A DNA stretch of 64,000 nucleotides. Origin: Hyphomicrobiales bacterium (GTDB taxonomy: Bacteria > Pseudomonadota > Alphaproteobacteria > Rhizobiales > Methylopilaceae). A program made the translations under genes and the position numbers. The notes beneath the pieces were generated by a model that worked only from the letters and a program-made list of their open reading frames with translations, did no database searches and was not told the origin of the DNA. The stretch spans positions 1-64,000 of the forward strand of contig JALHQA010000001.1 of NCBI GenBank assembly GCA_022842205.1, in the 5' to 3' direction. Numbering within the stretch: position 1 is the first letter of the stretch; the number at the start of each line of letters is the position of its first letter. Below, piece after piece: positions 57,008-64,000 of the stretch.

Positions 57008-58846
57008 TCACATCGCGAGCAGGACATCCATCATCTCCTTGACGGTAGAGATCACACGCGCGTTGGCCGCATAGGCCGATTGAAGCTGCAGCAGCTTCGA
57101 CATTTCCTCATCGACGTCGACGCCCGATTTTTCGGCGAAGCGATCCTGGAGAGCGGTTACGACGACCTCCTGCCCCTCCTGCACGCGCGAGGCGAGCGCC
57201 GCGTTGTTGGCCTGGAATTCGATCAGGCCGCGCGCGAAGTTGGCGATCGAGCCGGTGTAGGGACTTGTCGCTCCGCCGAGGCCGGTGTCGGTGCGATACT
57301 GGATGGTCGCGTTTTCCAGCGCATCTCGCAGGAAAGTGGCGCGCGAGGCATCGCCCGAATACATCGGCGACTGGTAGTTGACGAGCAGCGCCGGATCGTC
57401 GATCAGCGCAGGATTGATGCGGATGCGGCTGGCAAAGCCGAGACGCTGGGTCAGGCCGTCCACGCTGCCGGTATAGGGCTCGGTGCCGTCGACGAAGAAC
57501 GGCAGCGCGAGCCCGTCGCCGGTCAGCGCCGTCGAGGTGACGCGCGCGGTGGCGCCGGTCATCGTGGCCGTGGCGGGAGCGGCATCGAAGGTGAAATCAG
57601 CGCCTGTATTCGTGACGGTGAATCCCGCGCCGAGCGCCGTCTGCATCTGCGCCGCGACGGAGGCGTAACCGCCGGTCCAGTCGATGCCGACGACGGTGTC
57701 GTTCGGATCGGCCGTGAGATCGTTCGCGAGCGGCAGAGCCGTCGGATCGTCGACGCGGACGAAGGTCACCGTGCGCGCCTGGCCGCCCGGCTGCTGGTTG
57801 TAGGTAACCGTGACCTTGTTGCCGGGCTGGACGTCGGCGAGGTTCAGATCGAAGCCGGTGCCGTTGGCGGTGCCCGTCATCTCGGCGGTGCCGAGCGCTT
57901 CGGCCAGCGCGGCAGCCATCTCGTCCAGCTGCGTCTGCGCTTCGACAAGGACATTGTCGCGCATGTCGGCATAGGCCTTCATGTCGCCGGAACGGATCGT
58001 GTTCCCGGCGAGAAGATCAACCGGCACATTGTCCGGCCCGCGCAGGATGACAGTACCGACGCGCCGTTCATTGGGATCGGTCGAGTAAAGCGCCTCCGGC
58101 GCCATCGCGACCGGCCCCTCGAACTCCAGCCTCGAGGGAGTGCTGTCGGTGTAAAGCGCGGCGCCGCCGGTGGTGTAGATCTGAAGCGCGGCATTGTTGC
58201 CGGTGACGCGGATGTCGATGAGCTGCGACAGCTCGTCGATATACCGGTCGCGCTGGTCCAGCAGATCGGGAGAGATCGCGCCCGTCGTGTCCATGACGGC
58301 GATCTGTTCCTGCACTCGATCGATCTGGCCGAGCAGCCCGTTGACCTGATCGACCGTCGAGGAAATGCCGCGGTCCGCTTCCTGGCGCATCGCCTGGATG
58401 TCGCTCGACATCGATTGCAGCGACTGGGCGAGAAGCTGCGCTTCGTTCAGAACGCTCTGGCGCGCCGATTGCGAGCTCGGGGTCGTCGCGAGCGTGTCGA
58501 GCGCGCCGGTGAAATTATTGATCAGCGTATCGAGTGAGCTCGTGCCGCCGGGCGTGCCGTACAGGCGCTGAAGCTGGTCGAGATAGTTCGACGCGATGTT
58601 GGAATAGCTGAGCCCGCTCTGCTCGACACGCATCTGGCGCTGCACATAGGTGTCGATTTCGCGCTGGATGCTGGTGACGCGAACACCCGACGTGCGGCCG
58701 TCGAGGACGTTCGCCTGAAGAAGCGCGCTCTTCTTGGTATATCCGGGTGTGTTGACGTTCGCGACATTGCCCGAGACGAGCTCAAGCCCGGCCTGCGTCG
58801 TGCGCAGACCGGACAGAGCGGTGGACAATGCGAAAGTCAGACCCAT
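57008..58846 (-). CDS. flgK: Flagellar hook-associated protein FlgK
   Basis: 612 aa; LSTALSGLRTTQAGLELVSGNVANVNTPGYTKKSALLQ; C-terminal MSKLLQLQSAYAANARVISTVKEMMDVLLAM. Confidence 0.95.
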   Translation of the reverse strand: MGLTFALSTALSGLRTTQAGLELVSGNVANVNTPGYTKKSALLQANVLDGRTSGVRVTSIQREIDTYVQRQMRVEQSGLSYSNIASNYLDQLQRLYGTPGGTSSLDTLINNFTGALDTLATTPSSQSARQSVLNEAQLLAQSLQSMSSDIQAMRQEADRGISSTVDQVNGLLGQIDRVQEQIAVMDTTGAISPDLLDQRDRYIDELSQLIDIRVTGNNAALQIYTTGGAALYTDSTPSRLEFEGPVAMAPEALYSTDPNERRVGTVILRGPDNVPVDLLAGNTIRSGDMKAYADMRDNVLVEAQTQLDEMAAALAEALGTAEMTGTANGTGFDLNLADVQPGNKVTVTYNQQPGGQARTVTFVRVDDPTALPLANDLTADPNDTVVGIDWTGGYASVAAQMQTALGAGFTVTNTGADFTFDAAPATATMTGATARVTSTALTGDGLALPFFVDGTEPYTGSVDGLTQRLGFASRIRINPALIDDPALLVNYQSPMYSGDASRATFLRDALENATIQYRTDTGLGGATSPYTGSIANFARGLIEFQANNAALASRVQEGQEVVVTALQDRFAEKSGVDVDEEMSKLLQLQSAYAANARVISTVKEMMDVLLAM

Positions 58847-58884
58847 ACTCGTCTCCTGAAGGCGGCCCTAAGCGCCGCTATCCC

Positions 58885-60585
58885 TCAGCGAACCATGTTG
58901 AGGGCTTCCTGCAGCATCTCGTCGGCGGTCGAGACGATGCGGGTGTTGGCGGAATAGGCCTGCTGGGTGACGATGAGCTTGGTGAACTCGTCGGCGATGT
59001 CGGTGTTCGAGCCTTCCAGCGAGGAGCCGATGATGGAGCCCGGCGCGCCGGGGATTGGCGGACCCGACTCGAATGTCGTCGCGAAGGCGCCGCCGTCCAG
59101 ACGCTTCAGCGCGTTGTCGGCGTTGAAGAACACGGTCGGAATTTCGGCGATGTCCGCCATCTGGCCGTTGGAGTAGAATGCCGTGATGCGGCCGCCATCC
59201 GAGATCTGGACGCGAACCGTTTCACCTGCGGCATAGCCGTCCTGGTTGAGCGTAATGACGTTCGCGACGGAACCGTTGTCGGCGTTGTACTGCGTCAGGC
59301 CGGTGGAGCCATGCGATAGCGTGACGTTGCCGACATTGTTGCCGTCAACCGTCAGGTTGCTGATCATCGTGGTCGCGAACGGCGGGTTCAGAAGGCTGTC
59401 CGGACCGAATGCGAAGTTCTGTCCGACGTTGGTCCACATCGGTTCGGTGCCGGTCGCGTCGTTGCTGGACTTGTAGAACAGGTTCCAGGTGTCCTGACCG
59501 CCATTGTCGGTGTTGTTGACCTTGGCCCAGCGCAGCTGGACCTTTACCGGCGTGCCCTGCGCGTCGTAGATCGTGACGGCGTCACCCGAGATCGACTGCT
59601 CTTCGAAAATCTCGGCTTCGTTTGCCGCGACAGTGCCGGTCGTGCCGAGCGTCGCGGGCGCCTGAGAGGCAAGGCCGAGCGCGGCGGCGGCGCCGCCCGT
59701 ACCGCCAACGGTCAGCGCGACGTTCGGGTTGTCGCCGGCGATCTGGATCTGGTTGCCGCCGACAATAGAAGCCGTGACGCCGTTGAGATCAGCGTGGTCG
59801 TTGATGGCGTCGACAAGATCCTGAAGCGTATTGATCTCGCCCGGGTCCATGCCGAAGGTGAAGGTCGCCGTCGCGCCACCCGGAATCTGCATCGTCAGGG
59901 TCGAGTCGTTGGCGAGATCGCCACCGGCGCCGCCGTTCGTCAGGTCGGTGGCAGCGGCCATTGCAAGACCGAGATCGGAGATGGCGATGGGCGAGCCGGC
60001 CGCGCGCGGGTCGGTTGTGAAGTCGCCCGGCTGCATGACGCCGCTGGTCGGCGTCTTCGGCAGGTTGCCGCGATAGGTGATGACGCCCGTGGCGCGGGCG
60101 GGAAGAATGTCGTTCGTCAGCGGCATGACTTCCGGCACGCTGCCCGAGACGTTTCCGGTCTCGCGGTCGATCGGCAGAAGCTTCAGGTAATAGCCCGCGC
60201 CGTTGACGAGATAGCCGTCCTTGTTGATCTCGAAGTCGCCGCGCCGGGTGTAGTAGTCGACACCGGAAAAGATCGGCTGGCCGTCGGCCGCGCCGGTCTG
60301 CGTCGCCACGACAAAATAGCCGTCGCCGTTGAGCGCCATGTAGGTGGCGTTGTTGGCCGACTGGATGTCGCCCTGCTGGGTGTTCGTCGCGCGGCTCTGG
60401 GAGATGACGGCGCCGGCTACCTGGCGGCTCGGAACGTTGTCCGGGATGAGGTCGGTGAAGCTCGTATCAGTGCGCTTGAACGCGGTCGTCTGCGAGTTGG
60501 CGATATTGCCGGAAATGTTTTCCAGCGCGTAGGACTGAGCCCGAAGCCCCGACACCGCCGTGGTCAATGCACCAAAGATACCCAT
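58885..60585 (-). CDS. flgE: Flagellar hook protein FlgE
   Basis: MGIFGALTTAVSGLRAQSYALENISGNIANSQTTAFKRTDTSFTDLIP; C-terminal SNTDIADEFTKLIVTQQAYSANTRIVSTADEMLQEALNMVR. Confidence 0.96.
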   Translation of the reverse strand: MGIFGALTTAVSGLRAQSYALENISGNIANSQTTAFKRTDTSFTDLIPDNVPSRQVAGAVISQSRATNTQQGDIQSANNATYMALNGDGYFVVATQTGAADGQPIFSGVDYYTRRGDFEINKDGYLVNGAGYYLKLLPIDRETGNVSGSVPEVMPLTNDILPARATGVITYRGNLPKTPTSGVMQPGDFTTDPRAAGSPIAISDLGLAMAAATDLTNGGAGGDLANDSTLTMQIPGGATATFTFGMDPGEINTLQDLVDAINDHADLNGVTASIVGGNQIQIAGDNPNVALTVGGTGGAAAALGLASQAPATLGTTGTVAANEAEIFEEQSISGDAVTIYDAQGTPVKVQLRWAKVNNTDNGGQDTWNLFYKSSNDATGTEPMWTNVGQNFAFGPDSLLNPPFATTMISNLTVDGNNVGNVTLSHGSTGLTQYNADNGSVANVITLNQDGYAAGETVRVQISDGGRITAFYSNGQMADIAEIPTVFFNADNALKRLDGGAFATTFESGPPIPGAPGSIIGSSLEGSNTDIADEFTKLIVTQQAYSANTRIVSTADEMLQEALNMVR

Positions 60586-60647
60586 GGCCTTCTCCCAAAA
60601 CCGGCGCGAGCCGAAGGGCGCGCCATAAAGTTGCCTGCCAAGAGGGG

Positions 60648-60663
60648 TGCAAGGGGAAGGCCA
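60648..60663 (-). promoter_or_regulatory. Candidate sigma54 promoter for flgE
   Basis: Minus strand TGGCCTT-CCCC-TTGCA (GG-N10-GC with exact TTGCA -12 block), 63 nt from the ATG. Confidence 0.55.
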
Positions 60664-60717
60664 GCGACCAAGCACAGCAAAATCAATAGTTTACGCTGAA
60701 TTACATACAATTTCGGC

Positions 60718-60751
60718 AGGCAGAATCGACCCCATGCGGCAGAATCTGCCG
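60718..60751. promoter_or_regulatory. Palindromic element CGGCA-N5-TGCCG plus degenerate copy (ftr/FlbD-site-like) upstream of flgE
   Basis: AGGCA-GAATC-GACCC (60718-60732) and CGGCA-GAATC-TGCCG (60737-60751). Confidence 0.6.
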
Positions 60752-60831
60752 GGCTGTTTTGGCCGCATCCCCCGGATGACATGGAGGAAATACGGTCTCG
60801 ACATGCGCCTCGCGGGCACTATGTGCGACCG

Positions 60832-61929
60832 ATGATGTTCCGCACCGCGCTTGCCGCCCTCCTCCTCGCCCTGCCCGCTTCGGCGCAGACATCCCAGATC
60901 AGGATCGACACCATCGCGGAGGGGCTCGAGAACCCCTGGGGTCTCGCTTTCCTGCCGGACGGCCGGATGCTGGTCACGGAACGCCCCGGGCGTCTGAATC
61001 TCGTCTCAAAAGAGGGCGAGGTCTCGAAGATTGGCAACACGCCCGACGTGGTCGCCCGCGGCCAGGGGGGGATGCTTGATGTCGCCCTGCACCCGGACTT
61101 CGCGCAGAACCGGCTCGTTTACCTCACCTATTCCGAAGCCGGCGACGGCGGCTCGGGAACGGCTGTGGCGCGCGGGAAACTCTCAGGTGACGGCAAGCTG
61201 CTTGAAGATGTCGAGGTGATCTTCCGCCAGACGCCGAAGGTCGCGGGCAACGGCCATTTCGGTTCGCGGCTCGCTTTCGCACCCGACGGCAAGCTGTTCG
61301 TCACGCTTGGGGAACGCATGGCTTATCGCGAAAAATCTCAGGACCTCGGCACGACCTTCGGCAAGGTCGTCCGCGTCAATGACGATGGCTCGGTGCCGGA
61401 CGACAACCCCTTCGTCGGCAGGGACGGCGCACTGCCGGAAATCTGGTCATACGGACATCGCAACCCGCAAAGCGCAGCCATCAACCCCGCCACAGGTGCG
61501 CTCTGGACCGTCGAGCATGGCGCGCGCGGCGGCGACGAGATCAACATACCCGAAGCCGGAAAGAACTATGGCTGGCCCATCATTTCCTACGGCGTGAACT
61601 ATGACGGCTCGAAGATCGGCGAAGGCACCGAGAAGGAAGGCATGGAGCAGCCGGCCAAGTACTGGGATCCAAGCTTCGCGCCGTCGGGCATGGCGTTCTA
61701 TACCGGCGACCTGTTTCCCGGCTGGAAGGGCGATCTCTTCATCGGGGGCCTGAAGAACGGAGAGCTTGTGCGCGTCGATATCGACAACGGCAAACCCGGC
61801 GACGACGAGCGTCTGTTGACCGATCTCGGCGAACGCATCCGCGATGTCCGTCAGGGTCCCGATGGCGCGTTGTATGTCCTGACGGATTCCAGCGACGGGA
61901 AGCTGCTGCGCCTGAGCCCCGGCGGCTGA
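60832..61929 (+). CDS. PQQ-dependent sugar dehydrogenase family (soluble aldose sugar dehydrogenase-like)
   Basis: Signal peptide; [90 protein letters not shown]. Confidence 0.93.
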   Translation: MMFRTALAALLLALPASAQTSQIRIDTIAEGLENPWGLAFLPDGRMLVTERPGRLNLVSKEGEVSKIGNTPDVVARGQGGMLDVALHPDFAQNRLVYLTYSEAGDGGSGTAVARGKLSGDGKLLEDVEVIFRQTPKVAGNGHFGSRLAFAPDGKLFVTLGERMAYREKSQDLGTTFGKVVRVNDDGSVPDDNPFVGRDGALPEIWSYGHRNPQSAAINPATGALWTVEHGARGGDEINIPEAGKNYGWPIISYGVNYDGSKIGEGTEKEGMEQPAKYWDPSFAPSGMAFYTGDLFPGWKGDLFIGGLKNGELVRVDIDNGKPGDDERLLTDLGERIRDVRQGPDGALYVLTDSSDGKLLRLSPGG

Positions 61930-62027
61930 CTTTTGGCGCATGGGTGGAACCGCAAACGCCCCGCCCCGCTTGTTATGCCGGATCGCAGCCTCCATGCTGC
62001 GATGGGGTCTAACAGGGGGCACATCAC

Positions 62028-62198
62028 ATGCGCGTCGGCAAACCTTCCGCCATCATGTTCATTATTTCCGCCGTGCTGGCGGCGCTCGCCGTGCTGGCGA
62101 TGCTGACCACCATTCCGGTGGTCGACGGCAACGAATTCATCTTCATGTTCGCCGCCTGGGCGGTGCTGGCGCTCTCGACCGTTATCCGCGGGATGTAA
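62028..62198 (+). CDS. Small two-TM hypothetical protein
   Basis: 56 aa MRVGKPSAIMFIISAVLAALAVLAMLTTIPVVDGNEFIFMFAAWAVLALSTVIRGM. Confidence 0.55.
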   Translation: MRVGKPSAIMFIISAVLAALAVLAMLTTIPVVDGNEFIFMFAAWAVLALSTVIRGM

Positions 62199-62207
62199 CC
62201 CGCCCGC

Positions 62208-62561
62208 TCACCATTTGTGGAACACGAAGAACGCGCCGGCGGAGATGAGCGCGAAGCCTATCGCGTGGTTCCATGCAAAGGCCTCCTTCAGGTACAGCAC
62301 CGAGAACACCGCGAACACGACGAGGGTAATGACCTCCTGCATCGTCTTGAGCTGGGCGGCCGAGTACACGGAATGGCCGATGCGGTTCGCCGGCACGGCG
62401 AAGCAGTATTCAACGAAGGCGATGCCCCAGCTTACCAGCACGACAAGCGCCAGCGGGGCCGCCTTGTACTTCAGGTGCCCATACCAGGCGAATGTCATGA
62501 AGACGTTGGAACAGATCAGCAGGACGACCGGAAGGACATAGGGAGAAACCAGACTTGGCAT
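62208..62561 (-). CDS. DMT/DUF486-family membrane protein
   Basis: 117 aa; LLICSNVFMTFAWYGHLKYKAAPLALVVLVSWGIAFVEYCFAVPANRIGHSVYSAAQLKTMQEVITL. Confidence 0.87.
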   Translation of the reverse strand: MPSLVSPYVLPVVLLICSNVFMTFAWYGHLKYKAAPLALVVLVSWGIAFVEYCFAVPANRIGHSVYSAAQLKTMQEVITLVVFAVFSVLYLKEAFAWNHAIGFALISAGAFFVFHKW

Positions 62562-62712
62562 GGGTTTTTGCTCGCGCGGATAAATACTTGGGCGGGTAAA
62601 CGAACACCCTACTAGCTCTATGGTGGAATCAGGGACCGTATGGTTAACTGAGTGTTACAGAAAGACGGTAAAAGCCGGTTTCTGTATCCTTTCGAGGTAT
62701 TTGGGGGAAACG

Positions 62713-62889
62713 ATGATGAACCTTTCTGCACCTACCCAGCCCGTATTCCTGATTGCGCTCGTTGTCGGCGCGCTCGCCATCATCAGCCTGCTCGGCGTTG
62801 CGATCCCGGTCGTATCGGCCTATGCGACCTGGCTCCTGATCGCTGCCTTCGTGCTGCTCGTTCTGGGCAACGTCCTGAACAATCTCTGA
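62713..62889 (+). CDS. Small two-TM hypothetical protein
   Basis: 58 aa MMNLSAPTQPVFLIALVVGALAIISLLGVAIPVVSAYATWLLIAAFVLLVLGNVLNNL. Confidence 0.55.
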   Translation: MMNLSAPTQPVFLIALVVGALAIISLLGVAIPVVSAYATWLLIAAFVLLVLGNVLNNL

Positions 62890-62929
62890 GTAAATACGGG
62901 GGCCTCCCCGGGAGGCCCCCGCTCCGCTC

Positions 62930-63190
62930 TCAGCCGAACCTGAGCTTGAGGGCAAGCACGGTTCCCGACAGCACCAGCGTTATCGCATTGGGCAGGATGA
63001 TGGCCGGCCGGCCGAGCAACAGGCCATAGAGCAGCCACAGCAAAACCCCGAACGTGAATGCCGCCTGCGTGGCGAGCGACAGGTCTCTCGCGCTTCTGGC
63101 GCGCAGCATTTTGACAACCTGCGGCAGCCAGCACAGCGTGGTGAACGAGCCGGCGGCAATGCCGACGAGTTCGGCGGTATCGAAGAGCAT
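62930..63190 (-). CDS. SemiSWEET-like transporter
   Basis: 86 aa, three TM; GIAAGSFTTLCWLPQVVKMLRARSARDLSLATQAAFTFGVLLWLLYG. Confidence 0.85.
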   Translation of the reverse strand: MLFDTAELVGIAAGSFTTLCWLPQVVKMLRARSARDLSLATQAAFTFGVLLWLLYGLLLGRPAIILPNAITLVLSGTVLALKLRFG

Positions 63191-63238
63191 GAACGTAAAC
63201 CATCCGGGGCGGTGCGCCCCGGATGGCGTAATGACTGA

Positions 63239-64000
63239 TCACAGCAAAGGCAACATGACGGCGAACACCGCCGCGAGCAGCCAGACGGCGGGCGATATCT
63301 CCTCCCACCGTTTGGTCAGCACCTTGACCACGACATAGGTGATGAAGCCGAGGCCGAGGCCGACCGCGATCGAATAGGTCAGCGGCATCGTGACGGCCGT
63401 CACGGCGACGGGCGCCGCTTCCGTCAGGTCGTCCCAATCAACCTCCGCCAAGGCCCGCGACATCACCACCGCGACGAACAGCAGCGCGGCCGCTGTCGCG
63501 TATTGCGGGATCCAGCCCGCGAGCGGCGCGAGAAAGAGCGCCAGCAGAAAGCAGATCGCGGTCACGACCGAAGCCAGCCCGGTGCGGCCGCCGGCGGCGA
63601 CGCCCGCCGCGCTTTCGATGTAGGAGGTTGTGTTCGAGGTACCGAGCAGCGCGCCGATGGTGGTGGCCGACGAGTCGGCGATGAGCGCCTGCCGCAGACG
63701 CGGAAGATTGCCCTCCTTGTCGAGAAGCCCCGCCCTGTGCGCGACGCCGACCAGCGTGCCGGCCGTATCGAAGAAATCGACGAAGAACATCGTCAGCGCG
63801 ACGATAAGGAACGAGCCTTCCAGAACGCGCGAGAAATCGAGCTGCAGCAGGGTCGGCGCAAGCGAAGGCGGCAAGGAGAACAGCCCGCCAAACGATGCGG
63901 CGCCCAGCGGCAGGCCCAGCACCGTGACGGTGAGGATGCCGATGATCGTGGCGCCCGGAACCCTGAGCTGGTTCAGCGCCGCGATGATGGCGAAGCCGAG
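63239..64000 (-). CDS. NCS2-family (AzgA-like) purine permease, truncated by window edge
   Basis: FFVDFFDTAGTLVGVAHRAGLLDKEGNLPRLRQALIADSSATTIGALLGTSNTTSYIESAAGVAAGGRTGL. Confidence 0.9.
   Translation of the reverse strand, partial: LGFAIIAALNQLRVPGATIIGILTVTVLGLPLGAASFGGLFSLPPSLAPTLLQLDFSRVLEGSFLIVALTMFFVDFFDTAGTLVGVAHRAGLLDKEGNLPRLRQALIADSSATTIGALLGTSNTTSYIESAAGVAAGGRTGLASVVTAICFLLALFLAPLAGWIPQYATAAALLFVAVVMSRALAEVDWDDLTEAAPVAVTAVTMPLTYSIAVGLGLGFITYVVVKVLTKRWEEISPAVWLLAAVFAVMLPLL

Noticed and set aside
57080-58537. 485-aa plus-strand ORF
   Set aside because: Antisense to flgK.

Overview
A 64 kb chromosomal segment from a high-GC alphaproteobacterium, most likely Hyphomicrobiales/Rhizobiales-like judging from gene content (CckA, FliX, FlbT, FlaF, MotE, RecA). 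About 1-26 kb is mainly housekeeping: quinone oxidoreductase, pbpC with an alpha-2-macroglobulin gene, tRNA-Pro(CGG), a small surface-polysaccharide islet (heparinase II/III-like, tandem-domain methyltransferase, GT4), TrmJ-like methyltransferase, MarR, icd, cytochrome b561, aldo/keto reductase, alaS, recA and cckA. About 26.6-60.6 kb is a large flagellar locus (flhB-fliR-fliQ-fliE-flgC-flgB, fliO-fliP, fliL-fliM-DUF6468-like-motE-TPR, flgF-flgG-flgA-flgH, dksA, fliX, flgI-flgJ-flgN-like-flaG-like, two flagellins, flbT-flaF, flgE-flgK-flgL). A small accessory block (GIY-YIG, ArsR plus two SRPBCC proteins, Zn-alcohol dehydrogenase, palindromic repeats) interrupts it at 32-36 kb. The most interesting signals are not genes. 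They are: (a) a perfect palindrome CGGCA-N5-TGCCG found in three flagellar control regions, each with a degenerate second copy and a sigma54-like -24/-12 element about 75-115 bp away; (b) TTAA-N7-TTAA (CtrA-like) boxes in several flagellar intergenic regions, one lying 3 bp from such a palindrome; (c) a matching GCTTCC/GGAAGC leader hairpin 35-37 nt upstream of both flagellin start codons; (d) a near-identical central tract in the two flagellins; (e) paired TTCAAC-N6-GTTGAA operators, one across the arsR start codon; (f) REP-like elements whose stems differ in sequence but stay paired; (g) a decayed heme-oxygenase remnant. All calls come from reading the sequence; no database search was run.
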